Positions 8,311-15,363 are shown, counted from the stretch's first letter. The stretch: 32,882 bases of DNA from an uncultured Thermoleophilia bacterium (GCA_903927755.1 CAIYOD010000126.1:1-32882), one strand, 5' to 3'. Notes: generated from the sequence alone by a model not told the origin. Made by a program: numbers and translations.

Positions 8311-10305
8311 TCACGCCACGGCCAGGACGGCCTGCTTGGGGCAGGAGTCGGCGCAGGCGCCGCAGCCGGTGCAGCGGTCGACGATGATGGAGTGGGCGAA
8401 TTTGCGCTTGCCGAGGATCGCGCCGCTCGGGCAGTTCTTGGCGCACAGGGCGCAGCCGGTGCAGAGCTCGGGGTCGATGTCGAACACGCGGAGTCCCGTG
8501 CAGGCGCCGGCCGGACAGGCGCTCTCCATGACGTGCGCCTCGTACTCGTCGCGGAAGAACCGCAGGGTGCTGAGCACCGGGTTCGCCGCGGACTGGCCGA
8601 GGCCGCACAGGGAGGTCTCCTTCACGGTCTCGGCCAGTTCCTCCAGGTGGAGGATGCCGCGGAACCGCTCGAGCCGGCGCATATCGTCGCCGACCGGACG
8701 CTCTGTGAGCTCGCTCAGGATCTCGTACATACGCGTCGTGCCCTCGCGGCACGGCGTGCACTTGCCGCAACTCTCGTTGCGGATGAACTCCATGAAGAAC
8801 TTGGCGACGTCGACCATGCAGGAGCGCTCGTCCATGACGACCATGCCGCCGCTGCCCATCATCGCGCCGAGCTCCTGAAGCGTGCCGTAGTCCGTGGCCA
8901 CGTCGAGGTACTCGTCGGGGATGCAGCCGCCGCTCGGCCCGCCGATCTGCACGGCTTTGATGTGATGACCGGCCGGCGCGCCGCCGCCGATGTCGTACAC
9001 GACCTCGCGCAGCGGGATGCCCACCGGGACCTCGACGAGGCCGGTGTTCTGCACGCGCCCGGAGAGGGCGAAGACCTTCGTGCCGGCCGCGTCGCCGAAC
9101 CCGAGGTCGCGGAACCACTCGGCGCCGTTGCCGAGCACGGCCGGCACGTTGGCCAGTGTCTCGACGTTGTTCAGCACCGTCGGGCAGCCGTGGAGGCCGC
9201 TGACCGCGGGGTAGGGCGGGCGGGGACGGGGCATGCCGCGCCCGCCCTCGATGCTCGCCAGGATCGCCGTCTCCTCGCCGCACACGAAGGCGCCGGCGCC
9301 CATCTTGATCGTGATGTCGAAGTCGGTGAGCGTGCCCAGGATGTTGCGCCCGAGCAGCCCCGCGGCGCGGCATTGGCGGATCGCCTCGCCGAGGCGCTCG
9401 ATCGCCAGCGGGTACTCGGCGCGGCAGTACACGTAGCCCTTGGTCGCGCCGACAGCGTAGGCGGCGATGAGCATGCCTTCAACGACGCGGAAGGGGTCGC
9501 TCTCGAGCACGGCGCGGTCCATGAACGCACCGGGGTCGCCCTCGTCGGCGTTGCAGATGAGGTACTTCTGACTGCGCGCCTGGTCGTGGGCGACCTTCCA
9601 CTTCGTGCCCGTCGGGAAGCCGGCGCCGCCGCGGCCGCGCAGGCCGGAGGCGATGACCTCCTCGCAGACCTCGGCAGGGGTCATCGTGGCCAGCGCCCGC
9701 GCGGCGGCCTTGAAGCCGCCGGCGGCCAGCGCCGCGTCCAGGCTTGCCGGGTCGATGACACCGCAGTTCGCGAGCACGACCTTGGTCTGCCGCGCGAAGA
9801 AGGGTGTCTCTTCGATCGGCCTGACGCCGCGATACAGGTCGTCCGGGTCGTCGTAGCGGCCGAGCAGGAAGCGGTTGTGCAGTTCCCCCTCACCGAAAAC
9901 GGCCTGGAGGAACTCGTCTACCGTCTCGGGCCCGAGATCGCAGTAGCTGAGCCGCACGCCGTCGGCGGTCACCAGGTCGACGAAGACCTCGCGCTGGCAG
10001 AAGCCGACGCAGCCGGTCTCGACGATCGGGACGCGCAGGCCGCGCCGCTCGAAGTAGGCGTTCATCTTCGCGATGACCGTGAGCGCGCCGTTCGCGCGCC
10101 CGCAGGTGCCGGCGCCGACGTAGAGGAGCATCCCGTCGCCGCCGCGGCGGGCGCGCTCGAGGCGCGTCGCCCGCAGGTCGCGACAGGCGTCGTCGTCGTG
10201 GCAGATGGGGCCTCCGTCGACGCAGGCGATCGCGTCGACGCACGGGGTGTCCGCGGTGTGCGTGCAGTGCGTGCAGCACGGGGTCATGAGCTCGCTGTGG
10301 TTCAT
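8311..10305 (-). CDS. hydB: Hydrogenase NuoF-like FMN/NAD(H)-binding subunit HydB
   Basis: The flavin and NAD(H) subunit of the trimeric hydrogenase, 664 residues. A Cys-rich N-terminal extension (C10, C11, C14, C22, C28, C35, C41) precedes a thioredoxin-like [2Fe-2S] domain (~57-135; C68, C99, C103), then the NuoF core with GRGGAGFPTGTKW (224-236) and NADEGDPGAFMDR (252-264) for FMN/NADH, an SLBB-like region (~410-480), a [4Fe-4S] site (SCGKCTPCREG, C513/C516/C519, plus C567), a conserved CPAGAC, and a C-terminal 2[4Fe-4S] ferredoxin domain (C615-C625, C645-C655). This is the layout of HydB in bifurcating HydABC enzymes. The thioredoxin-like domain shows only three of the four expected cysteines. 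The ATG at 10305 has only a weak Shine-Dalgarno; the ATG seven codons in is an alternative. Confidence 0.95.
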   Translation of the reverse strand: MNHSELMTPCCTHCTHTADTPCVDAIACVDGGPICHDDDACRDLRATRLERARRGGDGMLLYVGAGTCGRANGALTVIAKMNAYFERRGLRVPIVETGCVGFCQREVFVDLVTADGVRLSYCDLGPETVDEFLQAVFGEGELHNRFLLGRYDDPDDLYRGVRPIEETPFFARQTKVVLANCGVIDPASLDAALAAGGFKAAARALATMTPAEVCEEVIASGLRGRGGAGFPTGTKWKVAHDQARSQKYLICNADEGDPGAFMDRAVLESDPFRVVEGMLIAAYAVGATKGYVYCRAEYPLAIERLGEAIRQCRAAGLLGRNILGTLTDFDITIKMGAGAFVCGEETAILASIEGGRGMPRPRPPYPAVSGLHGCPTVLNNVETLANVPAVLGNGAEWFRDLGFGDAAGTKVFALSGRVQNTGLVEVPVGIPLREVVYDIGGGAPAGHHIKAVQIGGPSGGCIPDEYLDVATDYGTLQELGAMMGSGGMVVMDERSCMVDVAKFFMEFIRNESCGKCTPCREGTTRMYEILSELTERPVGDDMRRLERFRGILHLEELAETVKETSLCGLGQSAANPVLSTLRFFRDEYEAHVMESACPAGACTGLRVFDIDPELCTGCALCAKNCPSGAILGKRKFAHSIIVDRCTGCGACADSCPKQAVLAVA

Positions 10306-10374
10306 GCTCGTCTCGATTCTCTGTGGTCCATGGCTCTGGTCACGCAGCGCGTCTCTCGGGCCGTCCCCCAGCCG

Positions 10375-10866
10375 TCAGGCCGCCGCTTCGTCGCTCGCGG
10401 CTTTGGCGTCCACCTCGTCCAGGAGCGCGTCCAGCCGCTCCGTGGTGAGGTGGCCGTAGAACTCCCCGTCCAGCTTGATCACCGGAGCGATCGAGCAGGC
10501 GCCCAGACAGGCGACACTGATGACGGTGAAGCGGCCGTCGGCCGAGTTGCCGTCGTCGCGCAGCTTCAGCCGCCGCTTCAGGTGCCGGGCGAGCACAAGG
10601 CTCTGCTTGACGTGGCACGCCGTGCCCCGGCAGAGCTCGATCACGTGCTCGCCCAGAGGAGCGAAGCGGAACTGGTTGTAGAACGTCGCGACGCCGTAGA
10701 TGCGGCTGACCGGCGTCTCCAGGGCCTCGGCCACCCGGACCATCGCGTCGGTGGAGATGAACCCATCGGCCGCCTGGATCTCCTGCAGCAACGGGATCAT
10801 CTGCTCGCGCGTGAGCTGCTCCTTGCGTCCGGCGATGATGGCTTCAGCGGTGGTCACTGGGATCAC
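10375..10866 (-). CDS. hydC: Hydrogenase NuoE-like [2Fe-2S] subunit HydC
   Basis: A 163-residue thioredoxin-like [2Fe-2S] protein of the NuoE/HydC family that carries electrons within the HydABC complex. A helical N-terminal domain (~1-65, with the family segment IYGVATFYNQFRF) is followed by the cluster ligands C79 and C84 (CRGTAC) and C120 and C124 (CLGAC). I chose the GTG at 10866 because it overlaps the upstream receiver stop as GTGA; the GTG at 10857 is an equally good in-frame alternative with an AAGG upstream. It is the first structural gene of the hydrogenase and is followed by hydB after 69 nt. Confidence 0.95.
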   Translation of the reverse strand: MIPVTTAEAIIAGRKEQLTREQMIPLLQEIQAADGFISTDAMVRVAEALETPVSRIYGVATFYNQFRFAPLGEHVIELCRGTACHVKQSLVLARHLKRRLKLRDDGNSADGRFTVISVACLGACSIAPVIKLDGEFYGHLTTERLDALLDEVDAKAASDEAAA

Positions 10867-11285
10867 GCCTTCTCGGCGTCTGCGGCATCTGCCTCGGCCA
10901 GGAGCTCGGCGATCGCCGCGGCCAGGTCGGCCAGCTTGACCGGCTTCTCGAAGAACTTCGCGGCCGGCCACTCGCGGTACATCATCGGCTCGAAGATGTG
11001 CGTCTTGGTCTCGAGCTCCTTGGTGAAGCCGCTCATGATGATGACCGGGATGCGCTCGGTCTCGGGCTCGTCGCGCAGCTTGTAGGCCACGTTGAAGCCG
11101 TCGGTGTCGTAATCCATCATGATGTCGAGCACCACGAGGTCGGGGCGCCGCTCGGCGAGCCGCTCGCGCGCCTCGATGCCGCTGTTCGCGGTGTCCACGT
11201 CGTACCCGCGGGCCTCCAGGAACGCCTTGACGCCGGCGACCAGGTCACGGTCGTCGTCCACCAGCAGGATGCGCTTGGCCTTCAT
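10863..11285 (-). CDS. Stand-alone response regulator receiver protein (first gene of hydrogenase operon)
   Basis: A 140-residue single receiver domain with no output domain: acidic D10-D12, phospho-acceptor D54 in VVLDIMM, Ser in IMSG, and Lys in FFEKPV, with an acidic Ala/Glu-rich tail. It is a paralogue of the receiver at 4104-4529, so the operon begins and nearly ends with the same kind of protein. The ATG at 11285 has a strong GGAGGAGA Shine-Dalgarno. Its stop overlaps the hydC start as GTGA, tying its level to that of the hydrogenase. The upstream gap (11286-11416) carries a Rex-type operator and the rex terminator. Probable phosphate donors are the two kinases at the other end of the operon; this is inference. 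Confidence 0.9.
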   Translation of the reverse strand: MKAKRILLVDDDRDLVAGVKAFLEARGYDVDTANSGIEARERLAERRPDLVVLDIMMDYDTDGFNVAYKLRDEPETERIPVIIMSGFTKELETKTHIFEPMMYREWPAAKFFEKPVKLADLAAAIAELLAEADAADAEKA

Positions 11286-11352
11286 GACTCTCCTCCTCGG
11301 TTTCGCCGCGTACTCGGCCTCCGCCGGTACCAGCTATTTTGTTACCATCTTC

Positions 11353-11372
11353 ACAGTGAAATCGTTCACAGT
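11353..11372. promoter_or_regulatory. Rex-type operator in front of the hydrogenase operon
   Basis: An imperfect palindrome, ACAGTGAA-ATCG-TTCACAGT, with one mismatched pair. Read on the - strand it contains TGTGAAC-GAT-TTCACT, which differs at one base from the actinobacterial Rex site TGTGAACNNNTTCACA. An overlapping TTCACAGTGAA palindrome (11350-11360) shares the left half. It lies 68 bp upstream of the first gene of the operon, in an AT-rich patch (11334-11390) that is unusual for this GC-rich window. I could not assign a convincing -35/-10 pair here. Binding by Rex is inferred from the match and from rex being the adjacent gene. Confidence 0.75.
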
Positions 11373-11379
11373 AGTCTCG

Positions 11380-11421
11380 AAAAAAACATGGCCCTTCGTC
11401 GTCTCCGGATCCGGGCTCATG
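11380..11421 (-). terminator. Rho-independent terminator of rex
   Basis: On the - strand CATG-(A)-GCCC (11421-11413) pairs with GGGC-CATG (11394-11387), giving an 8-bp stem with one bulged base. Seven T residues (11386-11380) follow immediately. The stem overlaps the rex stop codon (11417-11419). It would end the rex transcript just before the hydrogenase operator, implying that rex and the hydrogenase genes are separate transcription units. Confidence 0.65.
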
Positions 11422-12151
11422 CCGTCATCCCCTCCGCCGGCTCCCCCGGCTCGAGCGACGCAGTGTGCGCCGCGGTCGCGTCGGTGTGCGCCAGGAAGGA
11501 GAGCATCTCGAGCTTGGAGGCGATGTCGGTCTCCTCGAGGTGACAGCCGCCGGGGGCGCTGACGCGCTTGGGCACGAAGTTCAGGATCGCTTGGACGCCG
11601 GAGCCGCAGACACGGTCGACGAGCGCCTGCAGCCCTTCGGGCCGGGACGCCAGGATCGCCATGCGGACGTCGAACTCACGCAGCACCGTCTCCAGGTGGT
11701 CGACGTGATAGCAGCGGCGGCCGGCGAAGACGCGTCCGACCTTCTCGCCGTCCACGTCGAAGGCGACCGCTATATGGAAGCCTCGCTCCTCGAACCCGCG
11801 ATAGGAGAGCAGCGCCCGCCCGAGGTCGCCGACGCCGAAGAGGGCCACGGACTGAGTCTCGTCGGTCCCCATGATGCGGCTGATCGTGCGGCTCATCTGG
11901 TAGACGTTGTAGCCGCGAGAGATGTTGCCGAAGGTGCCGAAGCTGGCGAGGTCGCGGCGCAGCTGAGCCGGCGTGACGCCCACCAGCCCGGCGAGGTCGT
12001 GAGAGTGGATGTTCTCGACGCCGTCACGGTCGAGCTCCTCGAGTACCTTGCGATAGACGCTGAGCCGTTCGACGGTCTGCAGGGAGACCCGCTTGGCGGG
12101 TCGCTTCTGCTGCGTCGTGGCGTCAGTGCCGGTCTGTTCGCTGGTGCTCAA
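11417..12151 (-). CDS. rex: Redox-sensing transcriptional repressor Rex
   Basis: A 244-residue NADH/NAD+-responsive repressor. The N-terminal winged helix carries the Rex recognition segment TPAQLRRDLASFG and GNISRGYNV. The Rossmann domain has the dinucleotide motif GVGDLGRAL, and the C-terminal swapped helix region is present (EETDIASKLEMLSFL). The TTG start at 12151 is chosen because GGGAGGA lies five bases upstream. The longer frame, starting at a GTG at 12190, would begin inside the promoter and operator, upstream of any likely transcription start. Rex family proteins leave DNA when NADH rises and commonly control fermentation and hydrogenase genes. Here it adjoins the hydrogenase operon, and Rex-like operators occur at both promoters, so autoregulation and hydrogenase control are likely. 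Confidence 0.96.
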   Translation of the reverse strand: MSTSEQTGTDATTQQKRPAKRVSLQTVERLSVYRKVLEELDRDGVENIHSHDLAGLVGVTPAQLRRDLASFGTFGNISRGYNVYQMSRTISRIMGTDETQSVALFGVGDLGRALLSYRGFEERGFHIAVAFDVDGEKVGRVFAGRRCYHVDHLETVLREFDVRMAILASRPEGLQALVDRVCGSGVQAILNFVPKRVSAPGGCHLEETDIASKLEMLSFLAHTDATAAHTASLEPGEPAEGMTA

Positions 12152-12173
12152 GGATCCTCCCACGGTTCCTACG

Positions 12174-12193
12174 ACTGTGATTCTATTCACAGT
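12174..12193. promoter_or_regulatory. Rex-type operator overlapping the rex promoter
   Basis: A 20-bp inverted repeat ACTGTGA-TTCTAT-TCACAGT with perfect 7-bp arms. It resembles the Rex site TGTGAACNNNTTCACA with two differences. It covers the -10 box of the rex promoter, so bound Rex would block RNA polymerase. The half-site TTCACAG is shared with the operator at 11353-11372, which supports both. Confidence 0.75.
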
Positions 12194-12209
12194 AGCTGCC
12201 GACTGTCAA
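12180..12209 (-). promoter_or_regulatory. rex promoter
   Basis: On the - strand TTGACA (12209-12204) is followed after 18 bp by TAGAAT (12185-12180), a perfect -35 and a 5/6 -10 match to the housekeeping sigma consensus. The expected transcription start near 12172 leaves a leader of about 20 nt containing the GGGAGGA Shine-Dalgarno before the TTG start of rex. Confidence 0.75.
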
Positions 12210-12245
12210 GCGTAGGTGTGTGGAAGCGGATGTCGCGTGTGGCGG

Positions 12246-13130
12246 CTAGCGGCCCAGGGCCGCGGCAAGCGCGGAGATGGAGGCGGGCGGCGTGCCGCAG
12301 CACCCGCCGACGATCTTCGCGCCCAGGGCCGGGTACGTGGCGACGACGGAGGCGAAGTGCTCCGGGGTCTCCGCGTAGACGGTCTCGCCGGACTCCAGGC
12401 GAGGCTGGCCGGCGTTGGGCTGCGCGTACGTCACGCCGCCGGCGAGCTCGGCCATGATGGGCACCAGGTCGGCCATCGGCTCGCAGGTGATCTCGCAGTT
12501 GCAGCCGACGATGTCGGCGCCGGCGCCCTTGAGCGCCTCGACGGCCGCCTCTGGGCTCACGCCCATCATGGTGCGGAAGCCCTTGGCGGCCGGCTTGAAT
12601 GTCATGCTTGCCAGGACCGGCCGTCCCCCGGCCTCAGCGACGGCCGCCTCGACGGCGATCGTCGCCTCGGTGAGGTCGAACATGGTCTCGATGTTGAGGA
12701 GGTCGACCCCGCCGGCCACGAGGGCGCGCACCTGCTCGGCGAAGGTGCCGCGGAGCGCGTCGGGCTTCGCGGTGCCCATCGGCGCGACCATCGCGCCGCA
12801 AGGACCGATGTCTCCGGCGACCCAGCGCCCGGGGAACTCGCGGTCGCGGACACCGGTGGCGAGACGCGCGCCGGCCTCGCTCAGTTCCACGGCGCGCGCT
12901 GAGAGCCCGTGGGCCTCGAGGCGCATCGCGGTGCCGCCGAAGGTGTTCGTGTTCACGACGTCCGAGCCGGCGGCGTAGAAGCTGCGGTGGATGTCCTCCA
13001 CCTCGGCCGGGTGCGAGACGTTCCACTCCTCGGGGCACTCTCCGGCGGTGAACCCGCGCTCCATGAGCGCGCGACCCAGGCCGCCGTCCAGAAGCAGCGG
13101 GCGCTCGGCGATGAGGGCGAAGAGGTCCAT
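12246..13130 (-). CDS. Homocysteine S-methyltransferase family protein
   Basis: A 294-residue TIM-barrel methyltransferase of the Hcy-binding family. It would move a methyl group to homocysteine to make methionine, or act as the homocysteine module of a split system. Zinc ligands are predicted at C212 (in GCNCE) and C277/C278 (in GGCCGT); the substrate-loop motif LLLDGGLG starts the protein and DVVNTNTFGG is present. It lacks the folate, B12 and reactivation domains of MetH, so the donor could be a methyl-corrinoid supplied in trans, S-methylmethionine or SAM. The ATG at 13130 follows rsmI by 28 nt; there is no good Shine-Dalgarno, but a TAGACT box (13143-13138) lies seven bases upstream and could give a leaderless message. 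rex follows downstream. Confidence 0.88.
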   Translation of the reverse strand: MDLFALIAERPLLLDGGLGRALMERGFTAGECPEEWNVSHPAEVEDIHRSFYAAGSDVVNTNTFGGTAMRLEAHGLSARAVELSEAGARLATGVRDREFPGRWVAGDIGPCGAMVAPMGTAKPDALRGTFAEQVRALVAGGVDLLNIETMFDLTEATIAVEAAVAEAGGRPVLASMTFKPAAKGFRTMMGVSPEAAVEALKGAGADIVGCNCEITCEPMADLVPIMAELAGGVTYAQPNAGQPRLESGETVYAETPEHFASVVATYPALGAKIVGGCCGTPPASISALAAALGR

Positions 13131-13158
13131 GGCCGGAAGTCTAGCAGACGCGCCGCCG

Positions 13159-14013
13159 TCAGCCGCCGCGCGCCGCCACCTCGCGCGTCAGGCGCTCCGC
13201 CTCGCGCCTCGGTACGCCCAGACACACGTGGAGCGCGGCGGCCGCGTCCCGGCGCGAGAGGCCGCGCGCCAGCAGGGCGGTGGCGGCCGCGTCAGAGTCC
13301 GGCCGTGCGATCTCCGCGCCGTGCGGACGCCCCAGATCGATCACCAGCGTGATCTCGCCGCGCACCGCGCCCGTAGGACCGGCGTCGGGACCGGGGACGG
13401 GATAGTGCTCGCTCAGCTCCGACAAGGTGCCACGCACCACCTCTTCGTGCACCTTCGTGAGCTCGCGACAGACCGCCGCGCGTGCATCGGGCAGGTGCGC
13501 GGCAAGCACGGCGAGGCTCCGCGCCAGCCGCTGTCCGGTGTCGAAGGCGATGTGCAGGCCCCCGACGCGCTGCCACGCCGCGAGGGACGACTCCAGCTCG
13601 CGGGCGCGGCGCGGCAGGTAACCGACGAACCGGAAGCCCTCCCCGGAGATCCCGGCCGCCACGAGAGCGGTGAGCACGGCGGACGGCCCGGGCAGCACGG
13701 TCATGTCGAGCCCCTCGCCCACGACCTTCTGCACGAGCAGCATGCCGGGATCCTGCACCCCCGGCATCCCGGCGTCGGTGACCAGGGCCACGGTGGACCC
13801 ATTCCTCAGCAGCCGGAGCACCTCGTCGGTCTTCTGCAGCTCGTTGTGCTGGAAGAAGCTCGTCATGTGAGTGTGGATGTCGAAGTGGCTGAGGAGCTTG
13901 CGCGTGCGGCGCGTGTCCTCCGCCGCGACGAGTTCGGCCTCACGCAGCGCCTCCAGGACGCGGGGCGTCACGTCCCCGAGATTGCCGATCGGTGTGGCGC
14001 ACACATACAGCAC
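13159..14013 (-). CDS. rsmI: 16S rRNA (cytidine-1402-2'-O)-methyltransferase RsmI
   Basis: A 284-residue SAM-dependent enzyme that 2'-O-methylates C1402 in the decoding centre of 16S rRNA. Family hallmarks are the start LYVCATPIGNLGDVTPR, AEDTRRTRKLL, SFFQHNE, VTDAGMPGVQDPG and PGPSAVLTALVAAG, then the C-terminal helical domain. The GTG at 14013 is preferred: it lies seven bases after GGAGG and gives the usual RsmI N-terminus. A GTG at 14019 would overlap the upstream acetyltransferase stop but is too close to the Shine-Dalgarno. It sits in a tight methyltransferase-acetyltransferase-rsmI group. Confidence 0.95.
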   Translation of the reverse strand: MLYVCATPIGNLGDVTPRVLEALREAELVAAEDTRRTRKLLSHFDIHTHMTSFFQHNELQKTDEVLRLLRNGSTVALVTDAGMPGVQDPGMLLVQKVVGEGLDMTVLPGPSAVLTALVAAGISGEGFRFVGYLPRRARELESSLAAWQRVGGLHIAFDTGQRLARSLAVLAAHLPDARAAVCRELTKVHEEVVRGTLSELSEHYPVPGPDAGPTGAVRGEITLVIDLGRPHGAEIARPDSDAAATALLARGLSRRDAAAALHVCLGVPRREAERLTREVAARGG

Positions 14014-14015
14014 GG

Positions 14016-14534
14016 TCACCCCTCCTTCAGGAACCGTTCGATGAACAGGACGTCGACGTCCCTCCCGCGCACGCGCGCGTGGCGTCGAGCCGCGCCGACC
14101 ACACTGAACCCGAGCGCCAGGTGATAGGCGAGCGAGTCGAGGTTGTCGGCGCGCAGATCGGTGAAGAGTTTGTCGTAGCCGAGGGCGAGGGCGGCGGCGA
14201 AGCTGCTCCGCGCGAGCGCCGCCCCCACTCCCTGCCGGCGGCGAGCGGCGTCCACGTAGGTCCCGATCGTCGCGACGTGATCGAATTCCGTCGTGACGAA
14301 CGTGTTCCACGGGATCACCGTCTGAAAGCCGACGATGCCGGCGCCCGGCGCTTCGGCGACATGGAGGAACGAGCGCGGCGGCAGACTCTCGATGTAGGCG
14401 CGCTCCTCGTCGACCGAGAACGGCGTGTCGAGGAGCGTGGGGCTGCCGGCGGCGATGACGCCGTTGAGCACGGCGGCGACGCCGGCGGCGTCCTCCGGAC
14501 CTGCCTTGCGGATGCTGACGGCCGCGGCGCTCAC
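14016..14534 (-). CDS. GNAT-family N-acetyltransferase
   Basis: A 172-residue acetyltransferase. The acetyl-CoA motif A is RRRQGVGAALARS, and the C-terminal LRADNLDSLAYHLALGFSVVG matches the motif-B region of GNAT enzymes. The N-terminus SIRKAGPEDAAGVAAV is typical. The GTG at 14534 overlaps the stop of the upstream methyltransferase (GTGA), so the two are coupled. Its stop lies against the rsmI start. The substrate cannot be told from sequence; small-molecule and protein acceptors are both possible. Confidence 0.85.
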   Translation of the reverse strand: MSAAAVSIRKAGPEDAAGVAAVLNGVIAAGSPTLLDTPFSVDEERAYIESLPPRSFLHVAEAPGAGIVGFQTVIPWNTFVTTEFDHVATIGTYVDAARRRQGVGAALARSSFAAALALGYDKLFTDLRADNLDSLAYHLALGFSVVGAARRHARVRGRDVDVLFIERFLKEG

Positions 14535-15277
14535 GCCGGCGGCCTGCGCATGACGACCATGATCTCCCACTCGTCGAGCTCCACCGGGCGGCGCCCCCAG
14601 TCGCCGGCGGTGCCGCCCCAGACATGCTCCACGGTGAAGCCGGCGGTGCGGCACAGAAGCGTGAGCTCGCTCGGAACGTAGCCGCGCTCGCGCAACGGCA
14701 GGCTGCGCGGTCCGTCCTCGGTCTGCCACTTCATCACGTTGCACTCGGTGAGCGTGGAGGGGTCGAACACGCCGCTCTCCACCTGCTCCGGCGTCGCCCT
14801 GCGGATCATCCGCAGCGCGTTCAGCGCCGTGAGGACGAAGCGCGCGCCCGGCCGCAGCGCGGCGAACGCGCGCCCCAGCACCGCGGCGTCGTGCGCGAGC
14901 GGGTCGTCGTCGTCGCCAAGCAGGCCGAACGAGCCCTCGCAGAGACACACGGCCGCGTCGAAGACGCGGCCGAGGTCGAACTGCGTCGCGTCGGCCTCCA
15001 CCAGCTCGAGCTGGACGCCGGCCTCGTCGGCAGCCCGGCGCGCTTCGCGCAGCATGCCGGACGAGAGGTCGATGCCGGTGACGGCGAGGCCGGCGCGGGC
15101 CAGTTCCACCGCGTGCCGGCCGGTGCCGCAGCCGATGTCGAGCACAGAGGCGCCGGGCGCCGGCGCCAGCACGTCGAGGAGGAACGCGACCTCGCGCACG
15201 CTGTCGGTGGTGAAGACCTCACTCATGTATTGGGGCGCGTAGCTGTCGAAGAACTCGCGGTAGACGTAGTCGCCCAT
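14531..15277 (-). CDS. Class I SAM-dependent methyltransferase
   Basis: A 248-residue Rossmann-fold methyltransferase with motif I VLDIGCGTG (45-53), an acidic motif II region (VTGIDLSSGML) and motif III near the VEADATQFDL segment. A 'GFTVEHVWGG' segment near the C-terminus is common in small-molecule methyltransferases. The acceptor is unknown. The ATG at 15277 has GGAGGGG four bases upstream. It is the first gene of a coupled group with the acetyltransferase and rsmI, divergent from the acetyltransferase at 15376. Confidence 0.88.
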   Translation of the reverse strand: MGDYVYREFFDSYAPQYMSEVFTTDSVREVAFLLDVLAPAPGASVLDIGCGTGRHAVELARAGLAVTGIDLSSGMLREARRAADEAGVQLELVEADATQFDLGRVFDAAVCLCEGSFGLLGDDDDPLAHDAAVLGRAFAALRPGARFVLTALNALRMIRRATPEQVESGVFDPSTLTECNVMKWQTEDGPRSLPLRERGYVPSELTLLCRTAGFTVEHVWGGTAGDWGRRPVELDEWEIMVVMRRPPA

Positions 15278-15363
15278 GACCCCTCCGTCGTCGATCGGCC
15301 CCCATTCTCTCAGGAGTGGGCCCGCGGAGCGAGGACCACCCCGGCCGGCGCGCCGGCACGCGG

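Noticed and set aside
6578-9373. A 931-codon open frame extending hydA upstream into hydB
   Set aside because: The extra N-terminal part is the out-of-frame shadow of hydB. The ATG at 8299 with AGAGGA gives the normal HydA N-terminus and CpI-like length.
8392-11085. A very long + strand open frame (about 900 codons) opposite hydB, hydC and the receiver gene
   Set aside because: Its translation is low-complexity, Ala/Arg/Val/Leu/His-rich and resembles no family. It is the antisense shadow that high-GC genes produce. The - strand genes carry conserved motifs throughout. Similar long + strand frames at 2424-4667, 4574-6706 and 6839-8878 were rejected for the same reason.
11330-11390. AT-rich island as a possible integration scar or foreign DNA
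   Set aside because: It is explained by the Rex operator and the T-tract terminator. There is no integrase, tRNA or repeat pair nearby.
12152-12190. GTG at 12190 as the start of rex
   Set aside because: It lies inside the Rex operator and just upstream of the -10 box and the expected transcription start. The TTG at 12151 has a well-placed GGGAGGA.
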